Part shown: positions 1-8,641 of the stretch, in pieces
How the letters are laid out: each line of letters begins with the position of its first letter
How positions within the stretch are numbered: the first letter of the stretch is position 1
DNA from: Marinobacter sp. Arc7-DN-1
GTDB taxonomy: Bacteria > Pseudomonadota > Gammaproteobacteria > Pseudomonadales > Oleiphilaceae
DNA length: 64,000 nt
Reading direction: 5' to 3'
NCBI RefSeq assembly: GCF_003441595.1
Contig: NZ_CP031848.1
Coordinates: 2,790,001 to 2,854,000 of the forward strand
Program-made: the position numbers and the translations under genes
Notes under the pieces: generated by a model
Told to the model about the DNA's origin: nothing
Databases searched by the model: none
Seen by the model: only the letters and a program-made list of their open reading frames with translations

Positions 1-1
1 T

Positions 2-451
2 CTGATCAAACACCCTGAAAAACGGGGCGAAGATCTCAAGGCGACCCGCCGGGCCTGTGAGCAGTTCCGACATACCCCGGTCAGCGTCATGAACTTCGTG
101 GAAGGCACCCGGTTTACCCAGGCCAAGCACGACAAGCAGAAGTCCCACTACACCCACCTGCTTACCCCCAAGGCCGGCGGTGCCGCCTTCGTGCTGGACG
201 CCATGGGCGACTCGATTCAGACCCTGGTGGATGTCACCATCGCCTACCCGGGTGGCGCGCCGACCTTCTGGGAGTTTATCTGCGGCCGGGTGAGCGAAGT
301 CAAAATGGAAATCCACACCGTCGACATCCCGGAGCACCTGAAAGGCCGGGACTATTCAACGGATGCCGAGCACCGCCGGAATGTGAAAAACTGGCTGCGG
401 GATCAGTGGCGGGCGAAAGATGAGCGGCTGGAGCGAATGCTGGCCCAATAA
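2..451 (+). CDS. Acyltransferase (PlsC/YihG-like), C-terminal part
   Basis: The reading frame is open from the window edge, so the start codon lies upstream and only about 149 C-terminal residues are visible. The segment contains NFVEGTRFT, which matches motif III (E-G-T-R) of the glycerophosphate/lysophospholipid acyltransferase family; this motif binds the phosphate of the acceptor. The following TPKAGG stretch and the charged C-terminal tail resemble the YihG-type inner-membrane acyltransferases. The catalytic HX4D motif would be upstream and cannot be checked. The family transfers acyl chains to lysophospholipids at the cytoplasmic membrane. The gene converges with rnb, with 76 nt between the stop codons. 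Family assignment is firm; the exact substrate is not known. Confidence 0.75.
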   Translation: MIKHPEKRGEDLKATRRACEQFRHTPVSVMNFVEGTRFTQAKHDKQKSHYTHLLTPKAGGAAFVLDAMGDSIQTLVDVTIAYPGGAPTFWEFICGRVSEVKMEIHTVDIPEHLKGRDYSTDAEHRRNVKNWLRDQWRAKDERLERMLAQ

Positions 452-527
452 TAACACCGGCGGAGGGTGTCAGCTCTTGCTTTCGTCCTCCTCAATCTCA
501 TCCGGATGCGCCTGCCACTGCGGTTTT

Positions 528-2513
528 TCAACCGTTGGCGGAGCCGTTCCCGGTTGGGATTTCTTCGGCTGCGACCAGCTTGAAATTGATCTGTCTGCGC
601 TCCTCATCCACGCCGGAAAAACTCACGGTTACGGGCTGCTCCAGCTGGAAGATGCGACCGTTCTTGTTGTGGATCAGGCGGAGGGTGACCGGATCAAAGC
701 CGTATTTACCCTCCAGATCCTTGCAGCTGACAAAGCCTTCCAGTCCGTTTGCGTCCAGGCGCACAAAGAATCCGGCTGGCACGGTGCGGCTGATGACACC
801 GGCCATGGGCTCGTCGCCCAGGGTTTTGGCAAAGTCGCTCTTGAGCCAGGCTTCCAGGCTGTTTGCGGCCTGGCGGGCGCGGATCTGGGCAGCCTGCAGG
901 GCCTCCAGCTGATCCACGGTCAGAGCCTTCATGGGTATATCCCAGAGAGCGGCCTTGATCAGCCGGTGCACATAGAAATCGGAGAACTTGCGCAGCGGTG
1001 ACGTGAAGGTGGTGTAGGCCTCCAGTCCCATGCCGTGGTGGGGCTCGGGCCTGAAGCCCAGCTCGGCCCTCGCCAGCTGCCTTGAAAGGATGGCCTTGAC
1101 CGGCACCTCCGCTTCCAGTGCGTCGGTTTCCTTCATCAGGGTCCTGAAGCCGTCAGCCTGATGGGCGTCCACTCCGGAAAGGTGCGGTGCATGGCTGTCG
1201 ATCAGCGCCCGGATGTTGTCGGCGCGATCATCCCGCAGGCCGGGATGCCGGATGAACAGGCCGTCAGTCTGGCGAGTGAGGAAATCGGCGGCGCAGCGGT
1301 TGGCGGCGACCATGCATTCCTCTACCAGACGATGGGCCTCGTTCTGCACGGACGGCTCAATCAGGCGGATGCGTTTGTTCTCATCCAGCCGTAACCGGAA
1401 TTCCGGCCGGTCACCGCTGAGCAGTGCATGCTCGCTGCGCCATTTTCTGAGGGCGGTAGCCGCCTGATGCAGCTGGTCCAGGCTGTTGCCTACGGCATCC
1501 GGCAGGGCCTTGATGTCATCGTCTATCCGGCCTTCGATCAGGTTGGAGACCAGCTCGTAACTGAGCTTGCCTTTGGACTGAATCACCGCCTGGTGAAAGC
1601 TGTAGTCGCCCAGGCTGCCATCATTATTCACCTGCAGGTCGCAGACCAGCGCCAGACGTCTCGCCTCCGGCATCAGGGAACACAGGCGGGTACTGATACT
1701 GTCCGGCAGCATCGGCAATGGCTCGCCGGGGAAGTAGATGGCGGTGGCCCGGTTGAACGCCTCCTGCTCGGCCGGGCTGTCCGGTTCAATCACCGCGGTC
1801 GGGTCGGCAATGGCGATGGACAGAGCCCAGCCGGTGGCATTGGGCTCGGCCAGCAGGGCGTCGTCCATGTCCTGGGTGCCCGGACTGTCGATGGTGACAT
1901 AGGCGCGGTCTGTGCGGTCTTCCCGCCCGGCTTTCCGGGATTCGATATCGCGGTCACTCAGGCTGTCGGCCTGCTTCTGTACGGCGTCCGGCCAGGTGTC
2001 CGCCAGGTCAAATGTAGCCAGGGTGAAGGCGCGTTCAATGCCAGGTTCCCCGGCCTTGCCGATGACCCGCAGCACCTTGGCCTGGCCCTTGCCATCCTTG
2101 ATCGGATGCTTGTGAATCTGGCAGTAGATGTAGTCATCCGGCTGGGCATTCATCCGTTCTTTGGGCGGAATGAAGATCCAGCGATTGATACCCGGGGTCT
2201 CGGGTACGACGAAATGGCCTTTGCCTTTGACCAGGTAACGGCCAACAAAGGTGTTCAGGCGGGTTTCCAGCAGTTCGTCCACCACACCCTGGGTTTTGCC
2301 TTTCTCCACTTCCTGCTCGGTGACATTCACCCGGTCTCCCGGCAGGACTTTCTGCATTTCTTCCGGAGGCAGAAAAACATCGCGGCCCTCGTCAAGCGCA
2401 ACGAACCCGAAGCGGCCATTGGTGGCTTTGACGGTACCGGGGAAGACCACCTTGTTTTCCTCGATATCGGATTTCAGCTGGCGCAACCGGCTGAGAGCGT
2501 CGGCATTAAGCAT
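528..2513 (-). CDS. rnb: Exoribonuclease II
   Basis: The 661-residue protein is close to the usual length of RNase II (about 644). It starts with an OB/cold-shock-like RNA-binding region (about residues 20-160), then the RNB catalytic domain, then a C-terminal S1 domain (about 570-650). The catalytic acidic cluster DSPGTQDMDDAL gives Asp209, Asp215, Asp217 and Asp218, matching the metal-binding aspartates of Escherichia coli RNase II. It degrades single-stranded RNA 3' to 5' in the cytoplasm, releasing 5'-nucleoside monophosphates. The length and the lack of a long N-terminal extension and basic tail favour RNase II over RNase R. It is monocistronic and convergent with the acyltransferase. 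Confidence 0.9.
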   Translation of the reverse strand: MLNADALSRLRQLKSDIEENKVVFPGTVKATNGRFGFVALDEGRDVFLPPEEMQKVLPGDRVNVTEQEVEKGKTQGVVDELLETRLNTFVGRYLVKGKGHFVVPETPGINRWIFIPPKERMNAQPDDYIYCQIHKHPIKDGKGQAKVLRVIGKAGEPGIERAFTLATFDLADTWPDAVQKQADSLSDRDIESRKAGREDRTDRAYVTIDSPGTQDMDDALLAEPNATGWALSIAIADPTAVIEPDSPAEQEAFNRATAIYFPGEPLPMLPDSISTRLCSLMPEARRLALVCDLQVNNDGSLGDYSFHQAVIQSKGKLSYELVSNLIEGRIDDDIKALPDAVGNSLDQLHQAATALRKWRSEHALLSGDRPEFRLRLDENKRIRLIEPSVQNEAHRLVEECMVAANRCAADFLTRQTDGLFIRHPGLRDDRADNIRALIDSHAPHLSGVDAHQADGFRTLMKETDALEAEVPVKAILSRQLARAELGFRPEPHHGMGLEAYTTFTSPLRKFSDFYVHRLIKAALWDIPMKALTVDQLEALQAAQIRARQAANSLEAWLKSDFAKTLGDEPMAGVISRTVPAGFFVRLDANGLEGFVSCKDLEGKYGFDPVTLRLIHNKNGRIFQLEQPVTVSFSGVDEERRQINFKLVAAEEIPTGNGSANG

Positions 2514-2597
2514 GAAGTAACCTGGCTGGTAAATAATGAATGATGGGGCGGAGTATAACGGTTATGGCCTCATGCGTCAGATAGCAGAATACCCGAA

Positions 2598-3272
2598 TCA
2601 GATCTCGGCCCAGAATCGCTGAAGATTGGCCAGGGACTTGGTGAGCAGATCGAACTCGGCGGTCTTGCCCTCACGTTCGAAAAGCTGCCGCCGGGCCGTG
2701 TCGAGGTCGAACAGCACCTCTCTGTGAGCCGGATCCCGGATGGTACTCTGAATCCAGCCAATGGCGACACGGCGCTGGCCCAGGGTCACCGGCTCAACCC
2801 GGTGCAGGGTCGAGGAGGGATAGACCACGGCGGCGCCGGCGGGCAGTTTGTAGGACTGTTCACCGGCCGTGGTATCGGTCACCAGTTCACCGCCCTCGTA
2901 GCTGTCGGGATCATCCAGGAACAGGGTAAAGGAAATGTCGGTCCGCAACCGGCCGGGCCCGCGGCCCATCACCGGATCGTCCACATGGTTACCGTAGGTC
3001 ATGCCATCCCGGTAGCGACTGAACAGGATGGGCGTCATTTTCGCGGGCCTTACCGCCATCTGGAAGAGCGGGTGTTCGGTCAGTGCCTTCTCCACCTCGG
3101 AGCGAAGCTCGTTTGCGGTTTTGTCGGCCATCTGCATCTGCTCATTGTTCTTGACCAGTCTGGCGTGCCAGCCGGCGGTGTTGCGGCCATCCTCAAAGCG
3201 GCCGCTGTCCAGCGCAGCGCGTATACGGTCCAGTTGCCCGGTGGTCAGGATCTCGCTGATGCACAGAATCAT
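2598..3272 (-). CDS. piuC: PKHD-type Fe(II)/2-oxoglutarate hydroxylase, PiuC/YbiX family
   Basis: The 224-residue protein carries a prolyl-4-hydroxylase-like double-stranded beta-helix. Metal ligands are visible as H96-x-D98 (in GNHVDDPVMG) and H157 (in SSTLHRVEP), with R167/R168 as the likely 2-oxoglutarate-binding residue. The last 45 residues form the PKHD-type C-terminal extension typical of PiuC. In Pseudomonas and E. coli these genes are iron-regulated and sit beside TonB-dependent siderophore receptors; no receptor lies next to it here. The substrate of the family is not established to my knowledge. An AT-rich, partly palindromic stretch just upstream could be a Fur site. Family call is strong, role in iron uptake is inference. 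Confidence 0.88.
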   Translation of the reverse strand: MILCISEILTTGQLDRIRAALDSGRFEDGRNTAGWHARLVKNNEQMQMADKTANELRSEVEKALTEHPLFQMAVRPAKMTPILFSRYRDGMTYGNHVDDPVMGRGPGRLRTDISFTLFLDDPDSYEGGELVTDTTAGEQSYKLPAGAAVVYPSSTLHRVEPVTLGQRRVAIGWIQSTIRDPAHREVLFDLDTARRQLFEREGKTAEFDLLTKSLANLQRFWAEI

Positions 3273-3287
3273 GGGGTCTCCAATTCG

Positions 3288-3307
3288 TAATAGGAATAAT
3301 TTGCAAT
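3288..3307. promoter_or_regulatory. Possible Fur box upstream of piuC
   Basis: The intergenic region ahead of piuC holds the AT-rich stretch TAATAGGAATAATTTGCAA, which partly matches the hexamer pattern of Fur sites. It lies 16-35 nt before the start codon, where it would block transcription. Match is incomplete, and the assignment leans on the known iron control of PiuC-family genes. Confidence 0.3.
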
Positions 3308-3405
3308 TAAACCCGGCATTAAAGCATCATGCCCTACCATGGCACAGCCATCAATCTTCCCGCCGTTGAGGGTGCTCAGCCGGCGGCCTGTTTGAGGAGA
3401 ACACG

Positions 3406-4302
3406 ATGACAAACCAGAAACTGAAACTGTGGGCCGGTATCGGTGTGGCGACCTTGCTGGCAAGCTCCGGTGCCATGGCCGATGAGCAAAAGGACCGGCA
3501 ACACGGCGACAGGATGACCTCCGGTGCGCATGGCGGCGAAGGTGGTGAAGGCTATGGCGGCGAGGGCGGCGAACGCCACGGTGGCGAAGCCGGTGCCGCA
3601 TTCAGCTATTTTGCCGACGGCGGAGAAGGCGGAGAAGGCGGAGAAGGTGGTGGCTCCATCTCCCCGGTTGAATCGGATGGTACCTATGTTGCCATGCTCC
3701 AGATGATGCAGGGGCACCTGATGGCCGCCCGGGAGCTGATCAAAGCGGGGAAGGCCGCCGACGGCCGGCCCCACCTGACCCATCCCTGGGTTGAGGTATA
3801 CCCGATGGCCGAGGCAGGTCTTGAGAGCCGGGGCCAGGCGCAGCTGGCCGGCCATCTGAAGGCCCTGGCTGAAAATGCCGGACGGGTAACAAGCTGGGGA
3901 GATGTCAGCCAGCAATTCCAGGCCGCCTGGGTGGCCATCCAGAAGGCGGAGAAATCCGTTGAGGGCCGCAGTGCCGCCAGCGTGTCGAAAGTCGTGCTGT
4001 CGCTGACCAAGCAAGCGGTACTGGAGTATGATGAGGCGCTGGAGAACGGGCGTTTCGTGGCCGCGCACGAATATCAGGACGGCCGGGGCTTTGTGCTTTC
4101 AGCCCGGGATCATCTCGACAAACACCAGGCGATTCTGAACAAGCAGAACAGCGAAGCCCGGCGTGATGCCGGCAAGGCTCTGGCTGACATGCTGAAGGCC
4201 TGGCCAACAGCAGTGCCGCCGGAACAGCCTGTCATTCCTGTCGCCAATCTGTATGCCGCCCAGGCACGCCTGGAGCTGGCACTGGCACCTTACCTGTATT
4301 GA
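3406..4302 (+). CDS. Secreted protein with Gly-Gly-Glu-rich segment, function unknown
   Basis: I do not recognise a family. The 298-residue product has a clear signal peptide (positively charged start, hydrophobic core at about residues 8-20, cleavage near SGAMA-D), so it is probably periplasmic. Residues about 37-77 are a low-complexity stretch built on GGE triplets with some His and Tyr. The remaining 220 residues are alpha-helical in character with many Ala, Glu and Lys and no cysteine, as in cargo or binding proteins. A ribosome-binding site (TGAGGAG) lies just ahead of the ATG. The gene converges with the copper operon and is followed by a strong terminator. A metal-binding role is possible from the acidic/His low-complexity part but is only a guess. 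Confidence 0.7.
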   Translation: MTNQKLKLWAGIGVATLLASSGAMADEQKDRQHGDRMTSGAHGGEGGEGYGGEGGERHGGEAGAAFSYFADGGEGGEGGEGGGSISPVESDGTYVAMLQMMQGHLMAARELIKAGKAADGRPHLTHPWVEVYPMAEAGLESRGQAQLAGHLKALAENAGRVTSWGDVSQQFQAAWVAIQKAEKSVEGRSAASVSKVVLSLTKQAVLEYDEALENGRFVAAHEYQDGRGFVLSARDHLDKHQAILNKQNSEARRDAGKALADMLKAWPTAVPPEQPVIPVANLYAAQARLELALAPYLY

Positions 4303-4316
4303 GCCCGACATCAGAG

Positions 4317-4341
4317 CCGGGGCCGCTGCGGCCCCGGTTTT
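4317..4341 (+). terminator. Intrinsic terminator of the GGE-rich protein gene
   Basis: A GC-only stem CCGGGGC pairs with GCCCCGG around a short, itself partly paired loop, and is followed by TTTT. It begins 15 nt after the stop codon and separates this gene from the convergent copper operon. Confidence 0.8.
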
Positions 4342-4365
4342 GGCTGCCCGAGCCCTGATTCCGGG

Positions 4366-4815
4366 TTAATTGTACTGTGCAAATACCCGGGTCTGGCCGG
4401 TCTCGTTAAACAGGATGACCTTGTAATGGTCTTTCCGGTCACCCATTTCCATGCCCGGCGAGCCGACCGGCATGCCCGGAGCGCTCAGGCCGGTTGCCTT
4501 GGGTGCTTCGCTCAGCAGCCGCTTGATGTCATCCGCCGGAACATGGCCTTCAATCACATAATCACCCACAAAGGCGGTGTGGCAGCTGCCAAGACCCGGA
4601 ATCAGGCCGGCGTCGGCCTTGATCTTGCCCATGTCATTGGAGTTGGTGGTCTCAACCTCGAAGCCGTTCTCTTTCAGGTGGTCGACCCAGTCACCGCAGC
4701 AGCCGCAGGTAGGTGATTTGTAAACGTGAATGCTCGGGGCCGGACCACCGGCAAGAGCGGTGGTGCTGAAGCCCAGGGCAGCCATCAGGCCGAGAGCCAG
4801 GGTGTGTTTTTTCAT
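4366..4815 (-). CDS. DUF411 family periplasmic metal-binding protein
   Basis: The start chosen (ATG at 4815) gives a 149-residue protein with a signal peptide (MKKHTLALGLMAALGFSTTA). It is preceded by GAGGAAAA and overlaps the stop codon of the upstream microprotein by ATGA, which supports it over longer frames. The mature part begins with a thioredoxin-like strand and a SPTCGCCGDW motif (C-x-C-C), then a PGLGSCHT motif. These cysteines are the conserved features of DUF411 proteins, which are found in copper-resistance clusters. Position as last gene of the merR-copA operon supports a role in periplasmic copper binding or handling. The precise mechanism is not established. Confidence 0.88.
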   Translation of the reverse strand: MKKHTLALGLMAALGFSTTALAGGPAPSIHVYKSPTCGCCGDWVDHLKENGFEVETTNSNDMGKIKADAGLIPGLGSCHTAFVGDYVIEGHVPADDIKRLLSEAPKATGLSAPGMPVGSPGMEMGDRKDHYKVILFNETGQTRVFAQYN

Positions 4816-4943
4816 GGTGTTTTCCTCAGTGGTGAATGTTTCGGTGCGCTTGAGCCTTGGTTGCCGGAACCGGAAAGCCAGAACCACCAGACGATGGCTG
4901 CCATCAGGGCAAGCCCTCCGGCATTGACCAGAAGTGTTTCCAT
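4812..4943 (-). CDS. 43-residue single-pass membrane microprotein in the copper operon
   Basis: This short frame lies exactly between copA and the DUF411 gene. Its ATG overlaps the copA stop codon (TGATG) and its TGA overlaps the DUF411 start (ATGA), so translation of all three is likely coupled. The peptide has one hydrophobic helix, [20 protein letters not shown] followed by FWL (residues about 4-23), then a short polar tail of about 20 residues rich in Ser, Lys and Pro. It resembles the N-terminal anchor of small copper-associated membrane proteins that carry a cupredoxin domain, but no cupredoxin domain follows here. It has no metal ligands apart from one His and a Met or two. A role as a CopA partner is inferred from the context only. 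Confidence 0.65.
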   Translation of the reverse strand: METLLVNAGGLALMAAIVWWFWLSGSGNQGSSAPKHSPLRKTP

Positions 4944-7573
4944 CAGTTCCACTCCTTTTGCTGTTTCGGATCATTGTTCGCGTCGCCCCGTGCCGGCCTG
5001 TAGCCGGTTCTGAACAGCCGCAGGCGGTTGGCGTTGGAGACCACGGTCACCGACGACAGGGACATGGCGGCGCCGGCCAGTATCGGGCTCATCAGGATTC
5101 CCCAGACAGGGTAAAGCAGGCCGGCGGCCACTGGAATACCCAGTGTGTTGTATATGAAAGCGCCAAACAGGTTCTGGTGAATGTTTTTCACCGTGGCCCG
5201 GGAAATTTCAATGGCATCGGGCACGCCGTGCAGGGAGCCGCGCATCAGCGTGATACCGGCGCTTTCGATGGCAACATCGGTGCCGGTGCCGATGGCAAAG
5301 CCGACATCGGCCGCTGCCAGGGCCGGGGCGTCATTGATGCCGTCGCCGACCATGGCGACGGTATGGCCCTTGCTGCGCATCTCACTGACCACTTCGGCCT
5401 TGTCTTCCGGCAGCACTTCCGCCCGGTAGTCGTCAATCCCCGCTTTGTTCGCAATGGCTTTGGCGGTGGCGTCGACATCGCCGGTGACCATCATTACCCG
5501 AATTCCGGCGTCGTGCAGGCGCCGTATCGCCGCCCGGGAGTCGGCCTTGATGGCGTCGGCAACACCGATGACACCGAGGGCTTTGTTGCCCAGTGCCAGG
5601 AACAGCGGCGTGCCGGCCTCTTCAGCAATCGTGCTGGCGGCATCGGTCAGGTCGCCCAGGGCAATACCTTCGCCTTCCAGCCAGCGCCGGTTGCCCAGGC
5701 GCAAGGGCTCGCCGTCGAACTCGCCTCTAACGCCCTTGCCGTTCAGGGCTTCAAACCCGCTGACCTTTGCGGCCTCGGCACCTTCCTCTTTCGCCTTTGC
5801 CAGAATGGCTTCGGCGAGAGGGTGTTCCGAGTGCTGTTCGAGCCCGGCCGCCAGAGTCAGCAGGCGCTGCTTGTCGCCATTGCTGGCATGCACGCGGGTT
5901 ACCGCCGGATGCCCTTCGGTGATGGTGCCGGTCTTGTCCAGAATCACCAGATCCAGCTTTCCGGCCGTCTGCAGGGCATCGCCCTGGCGAATCAGCGCGC
6001 CGTATTCCGCCGCCTTGCCAACGCCGACCATCACCGACATGGGTGTGGCCAGCCCCAGGGCACAGGGGCAGGCAATGATCAGCACCGTGGTGGCGGCTAC
6101 CATCATGTGGACCACTGCCGGCTCCGGCCCGACGTTGTACCAGACCAATGCCGCCGTTACCGCAATCAGCATGACCGTGGGTACGAACACCGAGGAAATC
6201 CTGTCGGCCAGCCGGCCAATGGCGGGCTTGGAGCCCTGGGCCTTTTTCACCAGCCTGATGATTTGCGCCAGTGCGGTTTCGCTGCCCACTCTTGTGGCTT
6301 CGTAGACAATGGAGCCATGGGTGTTCAGGGTGCCGGCAGACACCTCATCGCCCTGAGACTTGCTCACCGGCATGGGCTCGCCGGTCAGCATGCTTTCATC
6401 AATACGGGTGGAGCCTTCGGCGATAATACCGTCCACCGGCAGTTTCTCCCCGGGCCGGACCCGGATGTGGTCGCCCTTCCGGACCTCTTCCACCGGGATA
6501 TCCTGCTCTTCACCGTCACGGATCACCCGGGCAGTTTTCGCTCTCAGGTCCAGCAACCGGCGCACTGCTTCGGAAGTCTTGCCCTTGGCCCGCAGCTCCA
6601 GAGCCTGACCCAGGTTGATCAGGCCGATGATCATGGCCGAGGCCTCAAAATACACATGCCGCGCCATCTCCGGCAGCGCGCCGGGTACACTGGCTACCAC
6701 GATGGAGTAGAGCCAGGCGGTGCCGGTGCCGAGGGCGATCAGGGTATCCATGTTGGCGTTATGATGCCGGAGGGCCTTCCAGGCCCCGGTGTAGAAATGC
6801 CCGCCGGTGGCGGCCATCACAATCAGGGTCAGCACCCCCAGCCCGAGCCAGGTGCCCTGGTTGGCCTCGGTCACCACCATGGTGCCAAAACCCATCCCCC
6901 AGACCATCAGACCGAGGCCCAGCACGAGGCTCACCGCCATCTTCACCAGCAAGGACTTGTACTGCCTGGTGTCCTGTTCCTGCCTGCGGTCGTCCGCTTC
7001 GTCCTCATCCTCAATCACACTGGCGCCATAACCGGCGCTTTCCACCGCCCTTACCAGAGTCCCGGGATCTGCGTCACCCGTGGCCGTCGCGGTGTTGTCC
7101 GCCAGATTCATGTGCGCATGGCTGATACCGGGCACCGACATCAGGGCTTTCTCGATGGTATTGACACAGGATGCGCAGGTGGCGCCTGTCACCGACAGAT
7201 GAACCTGACCGTCCCCGGCGGCAGAAGATCCGGACCGGCTATCGTCAGAGACCGCCTCAGGAGTAACGTCAGCCAGATCATCCTGACGATCACCGATGTC
7301 TTTGCTGTCCCCATGTTTGGACGCGCAGCAACCGGCAGGCTCCGGGGCGTCTTCGAAGGGTCCGGCCGGGTAACCCGTTTTAGTCACAATCCGCGCCGCC
7401 TCGGCCGCATTCACTCCTTCAGGCAGTGCGACTGTCTGTTTGTCGAGATCCACTTCTACCAGCTCCGTATCGCCAGTCAGCGGCTCCAGGGCCGTGCGGA
7501 TCTTTCTGGCACAACCCTGGCACGAGGCCCCGGAAATACTGAGTGTGGTGTGTAACACGACTGCCTCATTCAT
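4943..7573 (-). CDS. copA: Cu(+)-exporting P1B-type ATPase
   Basis: The 876-residue protein has two N-terminal heavy-metal-associated domains with SGASCQGC (C18/C21) and TGATCASC (C133/C136), joined by a polar linker that holds a Cys-Cys pair near residue 82. The ATPase core follows: transmembrane helices, a phosphatase TGE motif, the CPC transport motif ([10 protein letters not shown], about residue 504), the phosphorylation site DKTGT (about 546), the SEHPLA motif and [13 protein letters not shown] and the HMA domains identify a Cu(I)/Ag(I) exporter of the inner membrane. It starts 3 nt after the MerR-family gene and is coupled to the microprotein downstream, so it belongs to a four-gene operon. 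Function is well supported; metal preference is from family motifs. Confidence 0.93.
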   Translation of the reverse strand: MNEAVVLHTTLSISGASCQGCARKIRTALEPLTGDTELVEVDLDKQTVALPEGVNAAEAARIVTKTGYPAGPFEDAPEPAGCCASKHGDSKDIGDRQDDLADVTPEAVSDDSRSGSSAAGDGQVHLSVTGATCASCVNTIEKALMSVPGISHAHMNLADNTATATGDADPGTLVRAVESAGYGASVIEDEDEADDRRQEQDTRQYKSLLVKMAVSLVLGLGLMVWGMGFGTMVVTEANQGTWLGLGVLTLIVMAATGGHFYTGAWKALRHHNANMDTLIALGTGTAWLYSIVVASVPGALPEMARHVYFEASAMIIGLINLGQALELRAKGKTSEAVRRLLDLRAKTARVIRDGEEQDIPVEEVRKGDHIRVRPGEKLPVDGIIAEGSTRIDESMLTGEPMPVSKSQGDEVSAGTLNTHGSIVYEATRVGSETALAQIIRLVKKAQGSKPAIGRLADRISSVFVPTVMLIAVTAALVWYNVGPEPAVVHMMVAATTVLIIACPCALGLATPMSVMVGVGKAAEYGALIRQGDALQTAGKLDLVILDKTGTITEGHPAVTRVHASNGDKQRLLTLAAGLEQHSEHPLAEAILAKAKEEGAEAAKVSGFEALNGKGVRGEFDGEPLRLGNRRWLEGEGIALGDLTDAASTIAEEAGTPLFLALGNKALGVIGVADAIKADSRAAIRRLHDAGIRVMMVTGDVDATAKAIANKAGIDDYRAEVLPEDKAEVVSEMRSKGHTVAMVGDGINDAPALAAADVGFAIGTGTDVAIESAGITLMRGSLHGVPDAIEISRATVKNIHQNLFGAFIYNTLGIPVAAGLLYPVWGILMSPILAGAAMSLSSVTVVSNANRLRLFRTGYRPARGDANNDPKQQKEWN

Positions 7574-7576
7574 TCG

Positions 7577-8023
7577 TTACTGCTCCTCAACCGGGTCGCT
7601 TTTCCCACGAATGGGCGAAGGGTCTTCCCAGTGTTCGATCAACCGACAGATGGTATGGCCATCCGGCGTGCCATCCGGCATCTCCTGCCACGCGGACAAG
7701 GCCGCGGTCATCCGCTGGCGAAGCTGCTGCAACTCACGAATTTCCCGCTCAACCTCCGCAAGCCGCTGCTGAAACACATCCCGCACCATCGGACACGGAG
7801 AATGGTGATCGTCCGCCTGATCCAGAATCTGCCGGATCTCCGGCAATGAAAACCCCAACTGCCGCGCCTTCCGGGCAAACCGGAGGCGTCGTAGATCGTC
7901 GGCATCAAACTGCTGGTAGTTGTTGTCCGGATTGCGAGCCGGCTTCAGCAGATTTTCCCGGGTGTAAAAGCGCACGGTATCCGGGTTCACTCCAGCGGCT
8001 TCTGCAATGTCTTTGACTTTCAT
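7577..8023 (-). CDS. MerR-family metal-responsive regulator of the copper operon
   Basis: The start at 8023 gives 148 residues beginning MKVKDIAEAAGVNPDTVRFY, the typical MerR winged helix. Longer frames upstream run into the inverted repeat at 8085-8192 and are unlikely to be translated. The dimerisation helix spans about residues 78-112. Metal-ligand candidates are H73, H74, C77 and, near the end, H123 and C126. Cu(I) sensors of the CueR type have Ser at the position of C77 and two cysteines at about 112 and 120; neither is present here, so the effector may not be the classical CueR type. It is the first gene of the copA operon. Regulation of copA is inferred from position. Confidence 0.85.
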   Translation of the reverse strand: MKVKDIAEAAGVNPDTVRFYTRENLLKPARNPDNNYQQFDADDLRRLRFARKARQLGFSLPEIRQILDQADDHHSPCPMVRDVFQQRLAEVEREIRELQQLRQRMTAALSAWQEMPDGTPDGHTICRLIEHWEDPSPIRGKSDPVEEQ

Positions 8024-8084
8024 GGCGGATCTTCCGATACAGTTCTGATCATTTACCCGGACGGGAAGCATACAACTTGCGGAG

Positions 8085-8192
8085 CGCCGGCGTGGGAGAT
8101 TCTTCCGAAAACCGCTGTGAATACGTCTCTGTACGCTTGCACTCCGCCATCCTTGGCTCCGAGCATTTTCGGAAGAATCTCCCACGCCGACG
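8085..8192. repeat. Variable-arm inverted repeat, copy 1
   Basis: Two arms form a perfect 24-bp inverted repeat (8088-8111 against 8166-8189), extended by three more pairs after one mismatch. The arms read GGCGTGGGAGATTCTTCC and its complement. They enclose a 54-nt core starting CGCTGTGAATACGT. The same core, with small differences, occurs at 55553-55605, but there the arms have an unrelated sequence. The element sits between the regulator of the copper operon and a divergent/convergent small membrane protein gene. It encodes no protein of its own. It is a dispersed non-coding element of unknown mechanism. Confidence 0.85.
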
Positions 8193-8275
8193 CGGCAATC
8201 ACCGAAACCGAAAACTTAGAACAGTTTAAAACCTGTGAGCACCTCACAGGTCAAAGGTTTTTTTGGGAAGGAAAG

Positions 8276-8590
8276 CTACTGGCCCCTGGAGCGAAGAAAC
8301 GTACCGCAGGCCTTGCACTGGTCCGGTGCCATCAGTTTCGCCTGCCAGCCAATCCTGTGGCCACAGGCCGGGCACGCCAGCCGCAACTGAAGCACAATGA
8401 TCGGCGTAATCAGAGCAGCGATCAGAACCCCAAGAGGCCCCCAGCTCTCACCACTGGACAACCCAAGCTGACTGCTGAACACCAGGATGATTGTCAGCGC
8501 CACAAAGGCAAAAATAAAATAGTTCCGGTTCCAGCGCTCCCACTGGCGGATTTTTTCGTCCTGTTCCGGAGTCAGGTATTTTTCGGCCAT
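8276..8590 (-). CDS. Small membrane protein with C-terminal zinc ribbon
   Basis: The 104-residue product has a charged N-terminus, two predicted membrane helices (about residues 23-41 and 51-70) and a C-terminal CPAC-x15-CKAC arrangement (C73, C76, C92, C95) that looks like a zinc ribbon. The ribbon would face the cytoplasm if both helices span the membrane. I do not recognise a named family. It stands alone between the inverted repeat and the c-di-GMP gene. Coding potential is supported by a good start context and by the ordered domain pattern. Confidence 0.7.
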   Translation of the reverse strand: MAEKYLTPEQDEKIRQWERWNRNYFIFAFVALTIILVFSSQLGLSSGESWGPLGVLIAALITPIIVLQLRLACPACGHRIGWQAKLMAPDQCKACGTFLRSRGQ

Positions 8591-8641
8591 AAAGTCTCAC
8601 CTGAAGTATCTGACGGGTATCATGGCGATGGCCGGCGGCAA

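Noticed and set aside
1428-2543. A 371-codon plus-strand frame opposite rnb
   Set aside because: Antisense to the RNase II catalytic and RNA-binding regions, with no domain of its own.
3535-3650. Short repeats that might suggest a CRISPR array
   Set aside because: They are in-frame GGE codons in a coding gene; there are no uniform repeats with unique spacers.
4934-7555. An 873-codon open frame on the plus strand opposite copA
   Set aside because: It is the mirror of a high-GC gene with third-position bias; the minus strand has complete P-type ATPase motifs and the plus product has no recognisable domain.
8024-8185. N-terminal extension of the MerR-family gene
   Set aside because: It would translate the inverted repeat; the internal ATG at 8023 starts exactly at the conserved MerR helix.
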